From: G965230065 sp965230065
GTDB lineage: Bacteria; Bacteroidota; Bacteroidia; Cytophagales; Cyclobacteriaceae
Reading direction: 5' to 3'
Assembly (NCBI GenBank): GCA_965230065.1
Contig: OZ245942.1
Location: 2,232,001-2,296,000, forward strand
Length of the DNA: 64,000 nt
Both the position numbers and the translations under genes were made by a program. The notes under the pieces are model-generated. The model made no database searches, was not told the origin of the DNA, and worked only from the letters and a program-made list of their open reading frames with translations. Below are positions 41,658-50,007 of this stretch, piece after piece (the first letter of the stretch is position 1; each line of letters begins with the position of its first letter).

Positions 41658-42682
41658 GTTGTTGAAAGCGAGGCATATTCCTGGCTGCTTTCCCCCATAA
41701 TCCTGAATGTTACGTTTACAGGCTGCTGTTCCCAATCGATCTCGATAACCCCAAAATTTAGGGCAATAATCATATCTCCCTGTCGGTATTGGTTTTGTTC
41801 TTCCCTAGCTTCTTTCCAGGTGTGGGTCAAGCCGCTCGACGTAATGTCGTACAGCGGATAATCAACACCAGGATGATTGTACTTTGAAATTTCGCCAATG
41901 TGCCGGTCACCGCTGATAAAAAAAACGCCTTTAGCCTGTGTGGTAGCAATCAGGTCAAACAACCGCTGGCGGGCTGTAGGGAAATTAGCCCATTTTTCAT
42001 ACCCATGCTCTGCCGAAAGTACCTGAATACTGCTGCCAATGACATGAACTTGTGCACTGCTGCCGGTGAGTTCTTTTTCCAGCCACTCCCATTGCGTTTC
42101 ACCCAAAATATCGCCTTCTGTATTAGGCAAATAAGGCTTTTCACCGTTGGCGGTCATTAGCGTGTCCCTGAAATAACGGGTATCCAGCAAGATGACTTTT
42201 ACCTGTTTTCCGGTTGGCCCGAAAGTGTAGGAAGAATATCCGCCTTCCCTGTTTCTGATGGAAGCATTTTCGGGTACATCCAGAAAATCCAGCATCAAAT
42301 CGCGACTTTCAGCTTTTTTGAGATAATATTTTCCTCCATCATTTATGCCATAATCGTGATCGTCCCAAATGCCAATCACCGGAACCGAGGAATACAAAGC
42401 CTGGTACCCCGGATACAGTTTTTGTTGGCGGTACATGTCCTCCATTTCTTCCATATTATGGGTATCTGCATAAATGTTATCGCCCAGCCAAACCCACAAA
42501 TCCGGATTGTTTTGCAAAATGGGTTGCCACAGGGGTTGTTCATCATCCTGGTCATTACAAGAACCGAAAGCAATCGTCTGAAGCGTTTTTTCAGTATCAA
42601 TGAACTGCGGGGAAACAACCGGGGAGTTTTTGCAGGATATTATTACAAGACTGATAATGAGTGTAAAAAAATAGCTTTTCAT
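41648..42682 (-). CDS. PhoD-like alkaline phosphatase-family lipoprotein
   Basis: A 344-residue protein from the ATG at 42682, which gives a lipoprotein signal MKSYFFTLIISLVIISCKNS. The metal-binding core is visible as IAFGSCNDQDDEQPLW, WVWLGDNIYADTH, IWDDHDYGIND and the later FFISGDRHIGEISKY, all typical of PhoD-type calcineurin-like phosphoesterases. The substrate may be phosphodiesters, but it is not certain. It follows a terminator for the upstream TonB receptor gene (minus strand) and overlaps the end of the GtrA gene by 10 bp. Confidence 0.88.
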   Translation of the reverse strand: MKSYFFTLIISLVIISCKNSPVVSPQFIDTEKTLQTIAFGSCNDQDDEQPLWQPILQNNPDLWVWLGDNIYADTHNMEEMEDMYRQQKLYPGYQALYSSVPVIGIWDDHDYGINDGGKYYLKKAESRDLMLDFLDVPENASIRNREGGYSSYTFGPTGKQVKVILLDTRYFRDTLMTANGEKPYLPNTEGDILGETQWEWLEKELTGSSAQVHVIGSSIQVLSAEHGYEKWANFPTARQRLFDLIATTQAKGVFFISGDRHIGEISKYNHPGVDYPLYDITSSGLTHTWKEAREEQNQYRQGDMIIALNFGVIEIDWEQQPVNVTFRIMGESSQEYASLSTTYP

Positions 42683-42720
42683 AATCCCTGTTTTTATGAT
42701 GGTAACCACAATACTATTGA

Positions 42721-42758
42721 AAAAACAAAAAAGGCTCAACCAAAATGATGAGCCTTTT
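42721..42758 (-). terminator. Rho-independent terminator of the TonB receptor gene
   Basis: Read on the minus strand, a 10-bp exact stem (42758-42749 with 42738-42729), a 10-nt loop, and a run of T residues (plus-strand A-run 42721-42732). It is 21 bp beyond the stop codon at 42779. It also lies just upstream of the phosphatase gene, which therefore needs its own promoter. Confidence 0.9.
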
Positions 42759-42778
42759 CATGAATATTGATATTTTAT

Positions 42779-45490
42779 TTAAAACCTCATTTTTAAGCTG
42801 GTATTCCAGGTGCGGCCAAAACCATAGTAAACCCTATTGTAAATACTGCCATTATCCCCAAACTCCATATCACCTTCCCTGGCCGGGTCAAACAAAATAT
42901 TAGATTCGGATTCGGCCATGTATTCCTTATCCAAAATATTATTTACGTTCAGGTTAAACGTAAAGTCCAGTCCGCCTAGGGCAAAGTTGTAAGAGAGGCC
43001 ACCATCCAGCAGGCTATAAGAAGGCAACTGCCATGCCTGGTTGCCCGGGGTGAAAAAAGCTTCATCCTGGCTGATATCAAAATCGGCAAAAACCCTGTCG
43101 GCAAAATAGTAAGAAGCATAAATATGAAGCCCGCTGGTGATTTCATAATTAGCTCCCAGGCTGAAAGTAGTTTGAGCGGCATCCGGTATTTTCACATCTT
43201 CCATGTACAGCGTACCTGTGCCTATCAGTTGCTGGTCGTTGTCAAAAACCTGTGCATCAAAATCATCAGTATATCTCCAGTTACCCAATGAAGCCATGGC
43301 GGTAATTTCCAACCGCTCTACGGGAGAAGCTGCCAGATCAAGCTCAATGCCCTGGTGTAGCTGCCGAATGCCGGTAAAGTTGGCCGAGCCATCGGTACCC
43401 CCTACTTGTATACTTCTGGAGATCTGCCGGTTGGCCCATGAAGTATTATAAGCATTCAGGTTCAGGCTCAGGTAACTGCTTCGGAAGCCATATCCAACCT
43501 CAACAGCATAAATATCCTGATTTTCCACGTCTTCATTTATATTATTGGTAAAGCCCACAAACACGTTATCAAAAATAGGCTGCTGAGAAAACCATCCTCC
43601 GTTTACAAACACATTGTGGTTGTCGTTGATGTTGTAATTGGCACCGGCCTTAACGGTTCCTCCCAAAAAGTTTTGCCAGTCAGACTCCTGCTGTGGGTCG
43701 TCGTCTTCATACAGGAAATAATCAATCCGCTTAAAGCCCTGGTTAGAAATGGAACCCGAACCAAATACAGACAAACCGCCCACTGTGTATTCAAGTTGGG
43801 CAAAAGCTCCCAGCCAGTTCACCAGGCCATCGTTGTTATAATCAATCTGGTTGCCATCGGCGCGGCCTTCGGCCGTTACATATTTTTCAGGCTCGTTAAT
43901 ATCATCATCATCAAAATAAGCATCCAGGCCCAGGCGATCTTCTAACCTGCGGTAGTGCAAGCCTTTGTAGTACCGGGCATCAATACCAGCCACCAGCGAC
44001 AGGCTTTCATTGATTTCATGCGTGAGGTTAGATAAGATACCAAACCAGTTGTGTTCGTTCATGGATGCCCTTCTGATAAACCCATTTCTGTAGGATTCAG
44101 CAACACTTTGCCCGGCAAACGGCCCACTGTAGCCAGGGTCGTTGGTTTCTACGCCAGGGCCAGACCAGGGTATTTGGTTATCGCCAAAGTCAGGAACAGA
44201 CCCGCCCCGGTTCCACATCCGGATATCTTCCCAGCGTACGATGCCTTGTTCATTCCTAAACTTTGAAGAAGTCCTGAAGCTTCCGTTAATCCGGCCCAGG
44301 TCGCCTGTTCCCCCGCCTCTTCCAAAAGAAGCATAAGCAGAAGTAGCTAACTCTGTTTTATCCGAGATGGTCCAGTAATGGTTCAGGAAAGCCTTGGGTT
44401 TGTGGTAAAAGTTTTTTCTCCAGGAAAATTCATCCCCATCCAAATACCCCCACTGTGGGTTGTACCGGATGCCCCTTTCCTGTATTGTTTGAATAGTAAC
44501 TCCATCAAAACTGCCATATTCCCGCTGGTGATGCCACTGGGGAGCGCCCAATACAGTGAGGTTGAGGGCATGCCTGTTGTTAAATTGCTTGGCAATAGAG
44601 GCAAAATAAGACCATCCCCGGAATAGGGTACCATCGGCATAACCGTCGCCCCGGGTGTGGGTGCCTTGTAAGGTAAAGGCCCAGCCCTTTTCCCCCAGTC
44701 CGGAAGAAAGCATCAGGCCGTATTTCTGGTAACCATCATTACCCACGCCTACCGATACCGCCCCGCCTTTCTGCATTTCGGCCGCGTTGGTGATGATGTT
44801 GATGGTGCCCCCTACAGAGGAAACAGCCAGTTTTGATGCACTCAGTCCACGTTGCACCTGTATGCTGCTGGTTACGTCGCTCAAACCCGCCCAGTTTGAC
44901 CAATATACCCATCCGTTTTCCATATCGTTTACAGGAATACCGTTGATCATTACGGCGGTATTTCTTTGGTCAAAACCACGCACATTGATACGGGAATCTC
45001 CAAAACCTCCCCCTTGTTTGGTTACATACACCGAAGGCGTGGATCTTAAAATCTCAGGAAACTCCTGATTGCCTATTTTTTGTTCAATTTCTTCCCCTTT
45101 GATGGTAGATACGGCTACCGGGGTTTTGCGGTCAATGGCTACTGAAGCAATAATTTCAACTTCTGCCAGCCCTACAGCCCCTGTTTCAACTTTGATAGTG
45201 CCAAGGTCTGTGGTTTGTCCTGCCTTCACTTCAAAAGGCACTTCTTTTTCTTCATAACCCACAAAGGAAATCACGACAGCCTGCTTTCCCGGCTCTACAC
45301 CATCCAGCATGAAGTTGCCGTTGATGTCAACAATAGTTCCCTTGTAAGTACCTTTGATGATTACGTTGGCACCGATGAGAGGCTCTCCATAATCCTCGTC
45401 AATAACCACGCCTTTGACCTGTCCCGTTTGGGCCAAAACCAGAGACGTGATAAATAAATTCACCAGTGTGATGAGTACAAACTTTCTCAT
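42779..45490 (-). CDS. TonB-dependent receptor with carboxypeptidase-regulatory-like N-terminal domain
   Basis: A 903-residue outer-membrane receptor. Signal peptide ending in ITSLVLAQ; residues 22-110 form a carboxypeptidase-regulatory-like domain (GVVIDEDYGEPLIGANVIIK); a plug domain is about 120-240 with SVYVTKQGGGFGDSRINVRG; then a 22-strand barrel ending with the aromatic terminal residue in WNTSLKMRF. No adjacent SusD-like gene is present, so this is not a Sus-type glycan system. The ligand is unknown. It is a single-gene unit with a good promoter and terminator. Confidence 0.93.
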   Translation of the reverse strand: MRKFVLITLVNLFITSLVLAQTGQVKGVVIDEDYGEPLIGANVIIKGTYKGTIVDINGNFMLDGVEPGKQAVVISFVGYEEKEVPFEVKAGQTTDLGTIKVETGAVGLAEVEIIASVAIDRKTPVAVSTIKGEEIEQKIGNQEFPEILRSTPSVYVTKQGGGFGDSRINVRGFDQRNTAVMINGIPVNDMENGWVYWSNWAGLSDVTSSIQVQRGLSASKLAVSSVGGTINIITNAAEMQKGGAVSVGVGNDGYQKYGLMLSSGLGEKGWAFTLQGTHTRGDGYADGTLFRGWSYFASIAKQFNNRHALNLTVLGAPQWHHQREYGSFDGVTIQTIQERGIRYNPQWGYLDGDEFSWRKNFYHKPKAFLNHYWTISDKTELATSAYASFGRGGGTGDLGRINGSFRTSSKFRNEQGIVRWEDIRMWNRGGSVPDFGDNQIPWSGPGVETNDPGYSGPFAGQSVAESYRNGFIRRASMNEHNWFGILSNLTHEINESLSLVAGIDARYYKGLHYRRLEDRLGLDAYFDDDDINEPEKYVTAEGRADGNQIDYNNDGLVNWLGAFAQLEYTVGGLSVFGSGSISNQGFKRIDYFLYEDDDPQQESDWQNFLGGTVKAGANYNINDNHNVFVNGGWFSQQPIFDNVFVGFTNNINEDVENQDIYAVEVGYGFRSSYLSLNLNAYNTSWANRQISRSIQVGGTDGSANFTGIRQLHQGIELDLAASPVERLEITAMASLGNWRYTDDFDAQVFDNDQQLIGTGTLYMEDVKIPDAAQTTFSLGANYEITSGLHIYASYYFADRVFADFDISQDEAFFTPGNQAWQLPSYSLLDGGLSYNFALGGLDFTFNLNVNNILDKEYMAESESNILFDPAREGDMEFGDNGSIYNRVYYGFGRTWNTSLKMRF

Positions 45491-45537
45491 AGCAAGTTCA
45501 GTTAGGTTGTAAAAGAATTTAACTTATTTAATGCTTA

Positions 45538-45566
45538 CAAAAGTAGGGCTTGTCCCTTTCAGCAAA
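45538..45566 (-). promoter_or_regulatory. Bacteroidota-type promoter for the TonB receptor
   Basis: On the minus strand, TTTG (45566-45563) is followed after 17 bases by TACTTTTG (45545-45538), matching TTTG-N17-20-TAnnTTTG. It lies about 48 bp before the receptor's start codon at 45490. Confidence 0.65.
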
Positions 45567-45643
45567 CCATGTACGCTGTTATGCTTTTGTTAAATTTTCT
45601 TACGGTGGCTCAAACTATCATGCTTAAAATTAGTTAAAAATGC

Positions 45644-47065
45644 ATGGCAATAAAAATCATTGTTTGGCTGAGAAACGATTTGCGTCTCAGGGATAACGAG
45701 GTGCTTTTTCGTGCTGCAGAGAAAGGGGAAGTATATCCGGTGTATTGTTTTGACCCCCGTAATTATCAGGAAAATGAACTGGGTTTACCCAAAACCGGTT
45801 CGTTCAGAGCTGAATTTTTGCGCACGTCTGTGGCTAATTTACACAAAAACCTGGAAAATCAGGGAAGCAATCTTATTATCAGGCAAGGCTTGCCAGAGAA
45901 TATCATTCCCCAACTGGTTACGTTGCTTCAGGCAGACGCTGTTTATGCCAGTAAAGAAGTTACCCATGAAGAACTGCACGTTGAAAATAACCTGGAAGAA
46001 AAACTGTTAAAGCAGCGTGTTCCCCTGGAATTTTTCTGGCAGTCTACTTTGCTGCATGTAGACGATATTCCCTGGCCTATCGGCAACCTGCCTGATGTTT
46101 TTACACAGTTCAGGAAAGAAGCCGAAAGAAGCACGCCTGTAAGAGAAACCTTTTCGGTGCCTAAGCAGCTAAACTCCATACAGGGGATTGATTTGGGAAG
46201 CCTGCCTTCCCTGGAAGAATTGGGTGTGAGTGCGCCACAATATGACGAAAGAAGTGTGATGCCCTTTTCAGGAGGAGAAGATGCAGCCTGGGAAAGGCTG
46301 AAATCGTATTTGTGGGAAGGCAACCACTTAAAAAATTACAAAGAGACCCGGAACGGACTGCTGGGCGCTGAGTATTCTTCTAAACTATCTCCCTGGCTGG
46401 CCAATGGGGCTATTTCGCCCCGCTCTGTATATGAAGAAGTAAAAAAGTATGAAAAAGAACGGGTCAAAAACAAATCTACCTATTGGCTGATATTTGAGCT
46501 GCTTTGGCGGGATTACTTCCGGTTTGTAGCAAAAAAATATGGAAATAACATTTTCAAACCCGGAGGCATACATGAAGTGCAAAATAACCTAAACGATGAC
46601 ACACAAGCCTTTGAAAAATGGAAAACCGGGAAAACCGGGATCCCGTTTATTGATGCCAATATGCGCGAAATTAATACAAGCGGCTATATGTCCAACCGGG
46701 GGCGGCAAAATGTGGCCAGCTTCCTTACCAAAGACCTGAAAGTAAACTGGACATGGGGCGCCTCCTACTTTGAAACCCAACTTATAGACTATGACGTGTG
46801 CAGCAATTGGGGAAATTGGAATTACGTAGCCGGTGTGGGTAATGACCCGCGCGAAAACCGCTATTTTAACATCATGAGCCAGGCTACCCGCTATGACCCC
46901 CGGGGCGACTATGTGCGCCACTGGATTCCTGAACTTTCTCAAATCAAAGGAAAAAAAATTCATTATCCTGCTGAGTTACCAGAGGCAGAAATGCTGGAAG
47001 CAGGTGTACGTATTGGCAAAGATTATCCCGAACCGATGGTAGATTTTCAAAAATGGTTATACTGA
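45644..47065 (+). CDS. Cryptochrome DASH-type flavoprotein (photolyase family)
   Basis: A 473-residue FAD protein. The N-terminal photolyase antenna domain starts IVWLRNDLRLRDNEVLF. The FAD-binding region carries NGLLGAEYSSKLSPWLANG and the typical WELLWRDYF-like stretch (IFELLWRDYFRFVAKKYG). The DASH-type end NWGNWNYVAGVGNDPRENR with QATRYDPRGDYVRHWIPEL is present. DASH proteins repair cyclobutane dimers in single-stranded DNA and may have signalling roles. It stands alone, divergent from the TonB receptor; the ATG at 45644 is preferred over one at 45640 in another frame. Confidence 0.93.
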   Translation: MAIKIIVWLRNDLRLRDNEVLFRAAEKGEVYPVYCFDPRNYQENELGLPKTGSFRAEFLRTSVANLHKNLENQGSNLIIRQGLPENIIPQLVTLLQADAVYASKEVTHEELHVENNLEEKLLKQRVPLEFFWQSTLLHVDDIPWPIGNLPDVFTQFRKEAERSTPVRETFSVPKQLNSIQGIDLGSLPSLEELGVSAPQYDERSVMPFSGGEDAAWERLKSYLWEGNHLKNYKETRNGLLGAEYSSKLSPWLANGAISPRSVYEEVKKYEKERVKNKSTYWLIFELLWRDYFRFVAKKYGNNIFKPGGIHEVQNNLNDDTQAFEKWKTGKTGIPFIDANMREINTSGYMSNRGRQNVASFLTKDLKVNWTWGASYFETQLIDYDVCSNWGNWNYVAGVGNDPRENRYFNIMSQATRYDPRGDYVRHWIPELSQIKGKKIHYPAELPEAEMLEAGVRIGKDYPEPMVDFQKWLY

Positions 47066-47098
47066 AAAATGTATGCCCTGAAAGACCATATTTACCCC

Positions 47099-48151
47099 TT
47101 ACCGATACTCCTCATTAATCTTCTCCAAAGCACCTTCTCCCGGGCATAAGTCATTTTCCCTCAAAGTATTCAAAGGCTGCTGCACAGTATCCAAAATTTG
47201 GTGCAGGTCAGCACTTTTTGGGTCAACATACAGCAGGCCTGTCAGGATTTTCTGCTGTGCTTTGGCTTGCTGCAAGGCATTTACAGAAGCATCCAGGTTG
47301 GTAGGGTCCCAGTTGGGGTTTAGCTTTTGCAAGTGGAGGAGGGAACCATCGTGCAGGGTAACGGAGGCCGAGGTGCCTTCCTCATAATTCACGGTGATTT
47401 CTTCTTCTTCCGGCACAAAATCCAGTACTGACGTGGCGGCGATGTGATCCCGTACATAATCGTAAGATTTGGTAGAGCCCTGGTTATTGTTGAAAGTAAC
47501 ACAGGGGGAAACCACATCCAGAAAAGCAAAACCTTCGTGCGACATGGCCGCTTTGATGAGCGGCACCAGTTGTTTTTTATCTCCTGAAAAACTACGGCCT
47601 ACAAAGGTAGCCCCCAGCTCCATCGCCATCCCCACCAGGTCAATGGCATGAAACTGGTTGTTGGAACCGGCTTTGCTGACAGAACCCACATCGGCCGTAG
47701 CAGAATCCTGCCCTTTGGTGAGGCCATAGCAACCGTTGTTCATCACAATATAGGTCATATTGAGGTTGCGGCGGATAACGTGGCAAAACTGTCCCAGCCC
47801 GATAGAAGCGGTATCCCCATCGCCGGAAATACCCATGTAAATCAAATCACGGTTGGCAAGGTTCGCCCCTGTGGCAATAGAAGGCATGCGCCCATGCACC
47901 GAATTGAAGCCGTGGGAATTTCCGAGAAAATAGGTAGGCGTTTTGGAAGAACACCCGATGCCCGAAAGCTTGGCGATGCGGTGTGGTTCAATGGCCATTT
48001 CGTAGCAAGCCTGCACAATGGCCCCACTGATAGAATCGTGCCCGCAGCCGGCGCAAAGGGTGGAAATTGCGCCTTCGTAATCCGATTTGTTGTAACCGAT
48101 TTTATTTTTCGGAAGGCCGGGATGGCGGAAAGTAGGTTTTATATAACTCAT
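47099..48151 (-). CDS. korB: 2-oxoacid:ferredoxin oxidoreductase, beta subunit
   Basis: A 350-residue thiamine-diphosphate-binding subunit. The N-terminal CAGCGHDSISGAIVQA holds the first motif, and ISGDGDTASIGLGQF with NNGCYGLTKGQ the GDGD-x-N cofactor motif. The Fe-S-ligating cysteines of the beta subunit are represented by CAGCG and later CVTFNNN. Together with the alpha subunit it oxidatively decarboxylates a 2-oxoacid (2-oxoglutarate most likely) to acyl-CoA with reduced ferredoxin. Its start overlaps the korA stop by 4 bp (48148-48151). The substrate is inferred from the overall KorAB type. Confidence 0.9.
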   Translation of the reverse strand: MSYIKPTFRHPGLPKNKIGYNKSDYEGAISTLCAGCGHDSISGAIVQACYEMAIEPHRIAKLSGIGCSSKTPTYFLGNSHGFNSVHGRMPSIATGANLANRDLIYMGISGDGDTASIGLGQFCHVIRRNLNMTYIVMNNGCYGLTKGQDSATADVGSVSKAGSNNQFHAIDLVGMAMELGATFVGRSFSGDKKQLVPLIKAAMSHEGFAFLDVVSPCVTFNNNQGSTKSYDYVRDHIAATSVLDFVPEEEEITVNYEEGTSASVTLHDGSLLHLQKLNPNWDPTNLDASVNALQQAKAQQKILTGLLYVDPKSADLHQILDTVQQPLNTLRENDLCPGEGALEKINEEYR

Positions 48152-50007
48152 TTTGCTTTTTCTTTAAGATTGGGATGATGGCTGCTGCCATTGGCTGTTA
48201 CATAAGTAAGGGAATTATCCATAATTTGCCGTGCAATGGTATCGGCTGTAATGGGCGTGCCATCATAGTTCAACACTGAAACCAGTTTTTGGGGAGAGGC
48301 GTCCAGTTCATTGATAAGCAATGAACGAAACTGCGCGTCCCGGTTTTGCTCTATCACAAAAACCTGCTCATGTTTTTTGATAAAATCATCAACCGTTTCA
48401 TTAAAAGGAAACGCTTTGATACGCATGGCATCCAGGGTAATGCCTTGTTTTTCCAGCAATTCCATAGCTTCCTGGGCAGCATACGAAGAAGTACCAAAGA
48501 AAATAATACCCCGGCTGTTGCCGTTTCCTTCCTGGTACAATTCCGGGGCAGGCACATATTGCTTGGCCGTTTCCCATTTTTTGAGCAAACGGTCAACAAT
48601 GCGCACGTACACATCTCCTTCTTCCGAATATTTGGCATATTCATCCCGGGAAGTTCCCCGGGTAAAGAAAGCGCCTTTGGTAGGATGCGTACCCGGAATG
48701 GTACGGTAGCAAATACCATCATCGTCTATGTCCAGATAACGGCCGTATTTCTCGGTTTTTTCCAGTTCCTCAGCATTCAATACTTTTCCCAGGTCATAAG
48801 CCTGTGATTCGTCCCATTTTAAAGGCGGGGTCATGTGCTTGTTCATGCCCAAATCCAGGTCAGACATCACAATGACGGGCGTTTGCAGGCGGTCGGCCAG
48901 GTCAAAAGCTTTTGCGCCCATGTCAAAACATTCGGAAGGCGTGCTGGGAAACAGCAAAACATGTTTGGTATCCCCATGCGAAGCATAAGCTGCCGAAAGA
49001 ATATCGGCCTGTTGGGTACGAGTGGGCATGCCGGTAGAAGGGCCGCCCCGCTGTACATCTACCAACACAACGGGTATTTCGGCAAAATAGGCCAGCCCGA
49101 TAAACTCGCTCATGAGGGAAACACCCGGGCCGCTGGTGGCCGTGAAAGCCCGTGCTCCGTTCCAGGTAGCACCAATCACGATGCCCATGGCAGAAAGCTC
49201 ATCTTCTGCCTGCACAATCGCGTAGTTTTTCTTTCCGGTTTCTTTGTCTACCCGCAATCTTCTGGCATATTTATCAAAAGCATCCACCACAGAAGTGGAA
49301 GGCGTAATGGGATACCAGGCAGCTACCGTAGCCCCAGCGTAAATAGCGCCCAGGGCCGTAGCGGTATTCCCATCAATCATGATTTGGTCGCCCACGTTAT
49401 CTCGTCTTTCCAGGCGGATATTTAGGGGGCAATCGTAATGCGCTTTTGCATATTGGTAACCCAAGTCCAGGGCTTGCAGGTTGGGGGGGATGAGCTTTTC
49501 CTTTTTCTTGAACTTAGAGCGGATAATCTGCTGGATTACCTCAACTTCTATGTCAAGCAAAGCGGCCAGCGCACCCACATATATAATATTTTTGAACAAT
49601 TGCTGATGACGTGGCACGGAATAATTTTCCATACACAACTGCATCATTGGAATGCCAATGTACTGAATATCTTCCCTGATGTATTGAGCATGCAGCTTTT
49701 TGGTATTGTCATACACAAAGTAGCCGCCTGGCCTTACCGATGCAATGTCTTTGGTATAGGTTTGGGGGTTTACGCCCACCACCAGGTCAATTTCTGCCCG
49801 CCGGCCCAGGTAGCCTTTTTCACTTACCCGCACTTCGTACCAGGTAGGCAGCCCCTGAATATTGGAGGGAAAAACATTTTTGGGCGACACGGGAATGCCC
49901 ATCCGGAAAATAGCTTTAGAAAACAACTCATTGGCACTTGCCGACCCTGTCCCGTTCACATTGGCGAAACGAATCACCATATCATTCACTGCACTTACTT
50001 TCGTCAT
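48148..50007 (-). CDS. korA: 2-oxoacid:ferredoxin oxidoreductase, alpha (with fused gamma) subunit
   Basis: A 619-residue protein from the ATG at 50007; a longer in-frame extension upstream overlaps the previous gene and is not used. The first 190 residues form the gamma domain (VIRFANVNGTGSASANELFSKAIFRMG). The rest form the alpha domain, with ALGAIYAGATVAAWYPITPST, TATSGPGVSLMSEFIGLAYFAEIP and RGGPSTGMPTRTQQADILSA. A gamma-alpha fusion is usual for KorA in aerobic Bacteroidota and Actinobacteria. The ATG overlaps the stop of the FAD-oxidoreductase gene (50004-50007), and its own stop overlaps korB. Confidence 0.92.
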   Translation of the reverse strand: MTKVSAVNDMVIRFANVNGTGSASANELFSKAIFRMGIPVSPKNVFPSNIQGLPTWYEVRVSEKGYLGRRAEIDLVVGVNPQTYTKDIASVRPGGYFVYDNTKKLHAQYIREDIQYIGIPMMQLCMENYSVPRHQQLFKNIIYVGALAALLDIEVEVIQQIIRSKFKKKEKLIPPNLQALDLGYQYAKAHYDCPLNIRLERRDNVGDQIMIDGNTATALGAIYAGATVAAWYPITPSTSVVDAFDKYARRLRVDKETGKKNYAIVQAEDELSAMGIVIGATWNGARAFTATSGPGVSLMSEFIGLAYFAEIPVVLVDVQRGGPSTGMPTRTQQADILSAAYASHGDTKHVLLFPSTPSECFDMGAKAFDLADRLQTPVIVMSDLDLGMNKHMTPPLKWDESQAYDLGKVLNAEELEKTEKYGRYLDIDDDGICYRTIPGTHPTKGAFFTRGTSRDEYAKYSEEGDVYVRIVDRLLKKWETAKQYVPAPELYQEGNGNSRGIIFFGTSSYAAQEAMELLEKQGITLDAMRIKAFPFNETVDDFIKKHEQVFVIEQNRDAQFRSLLINELDASPQKLVSVLNYDGTPITADTIARQIMDNSLTYVTANGSSHHPNLKEKAK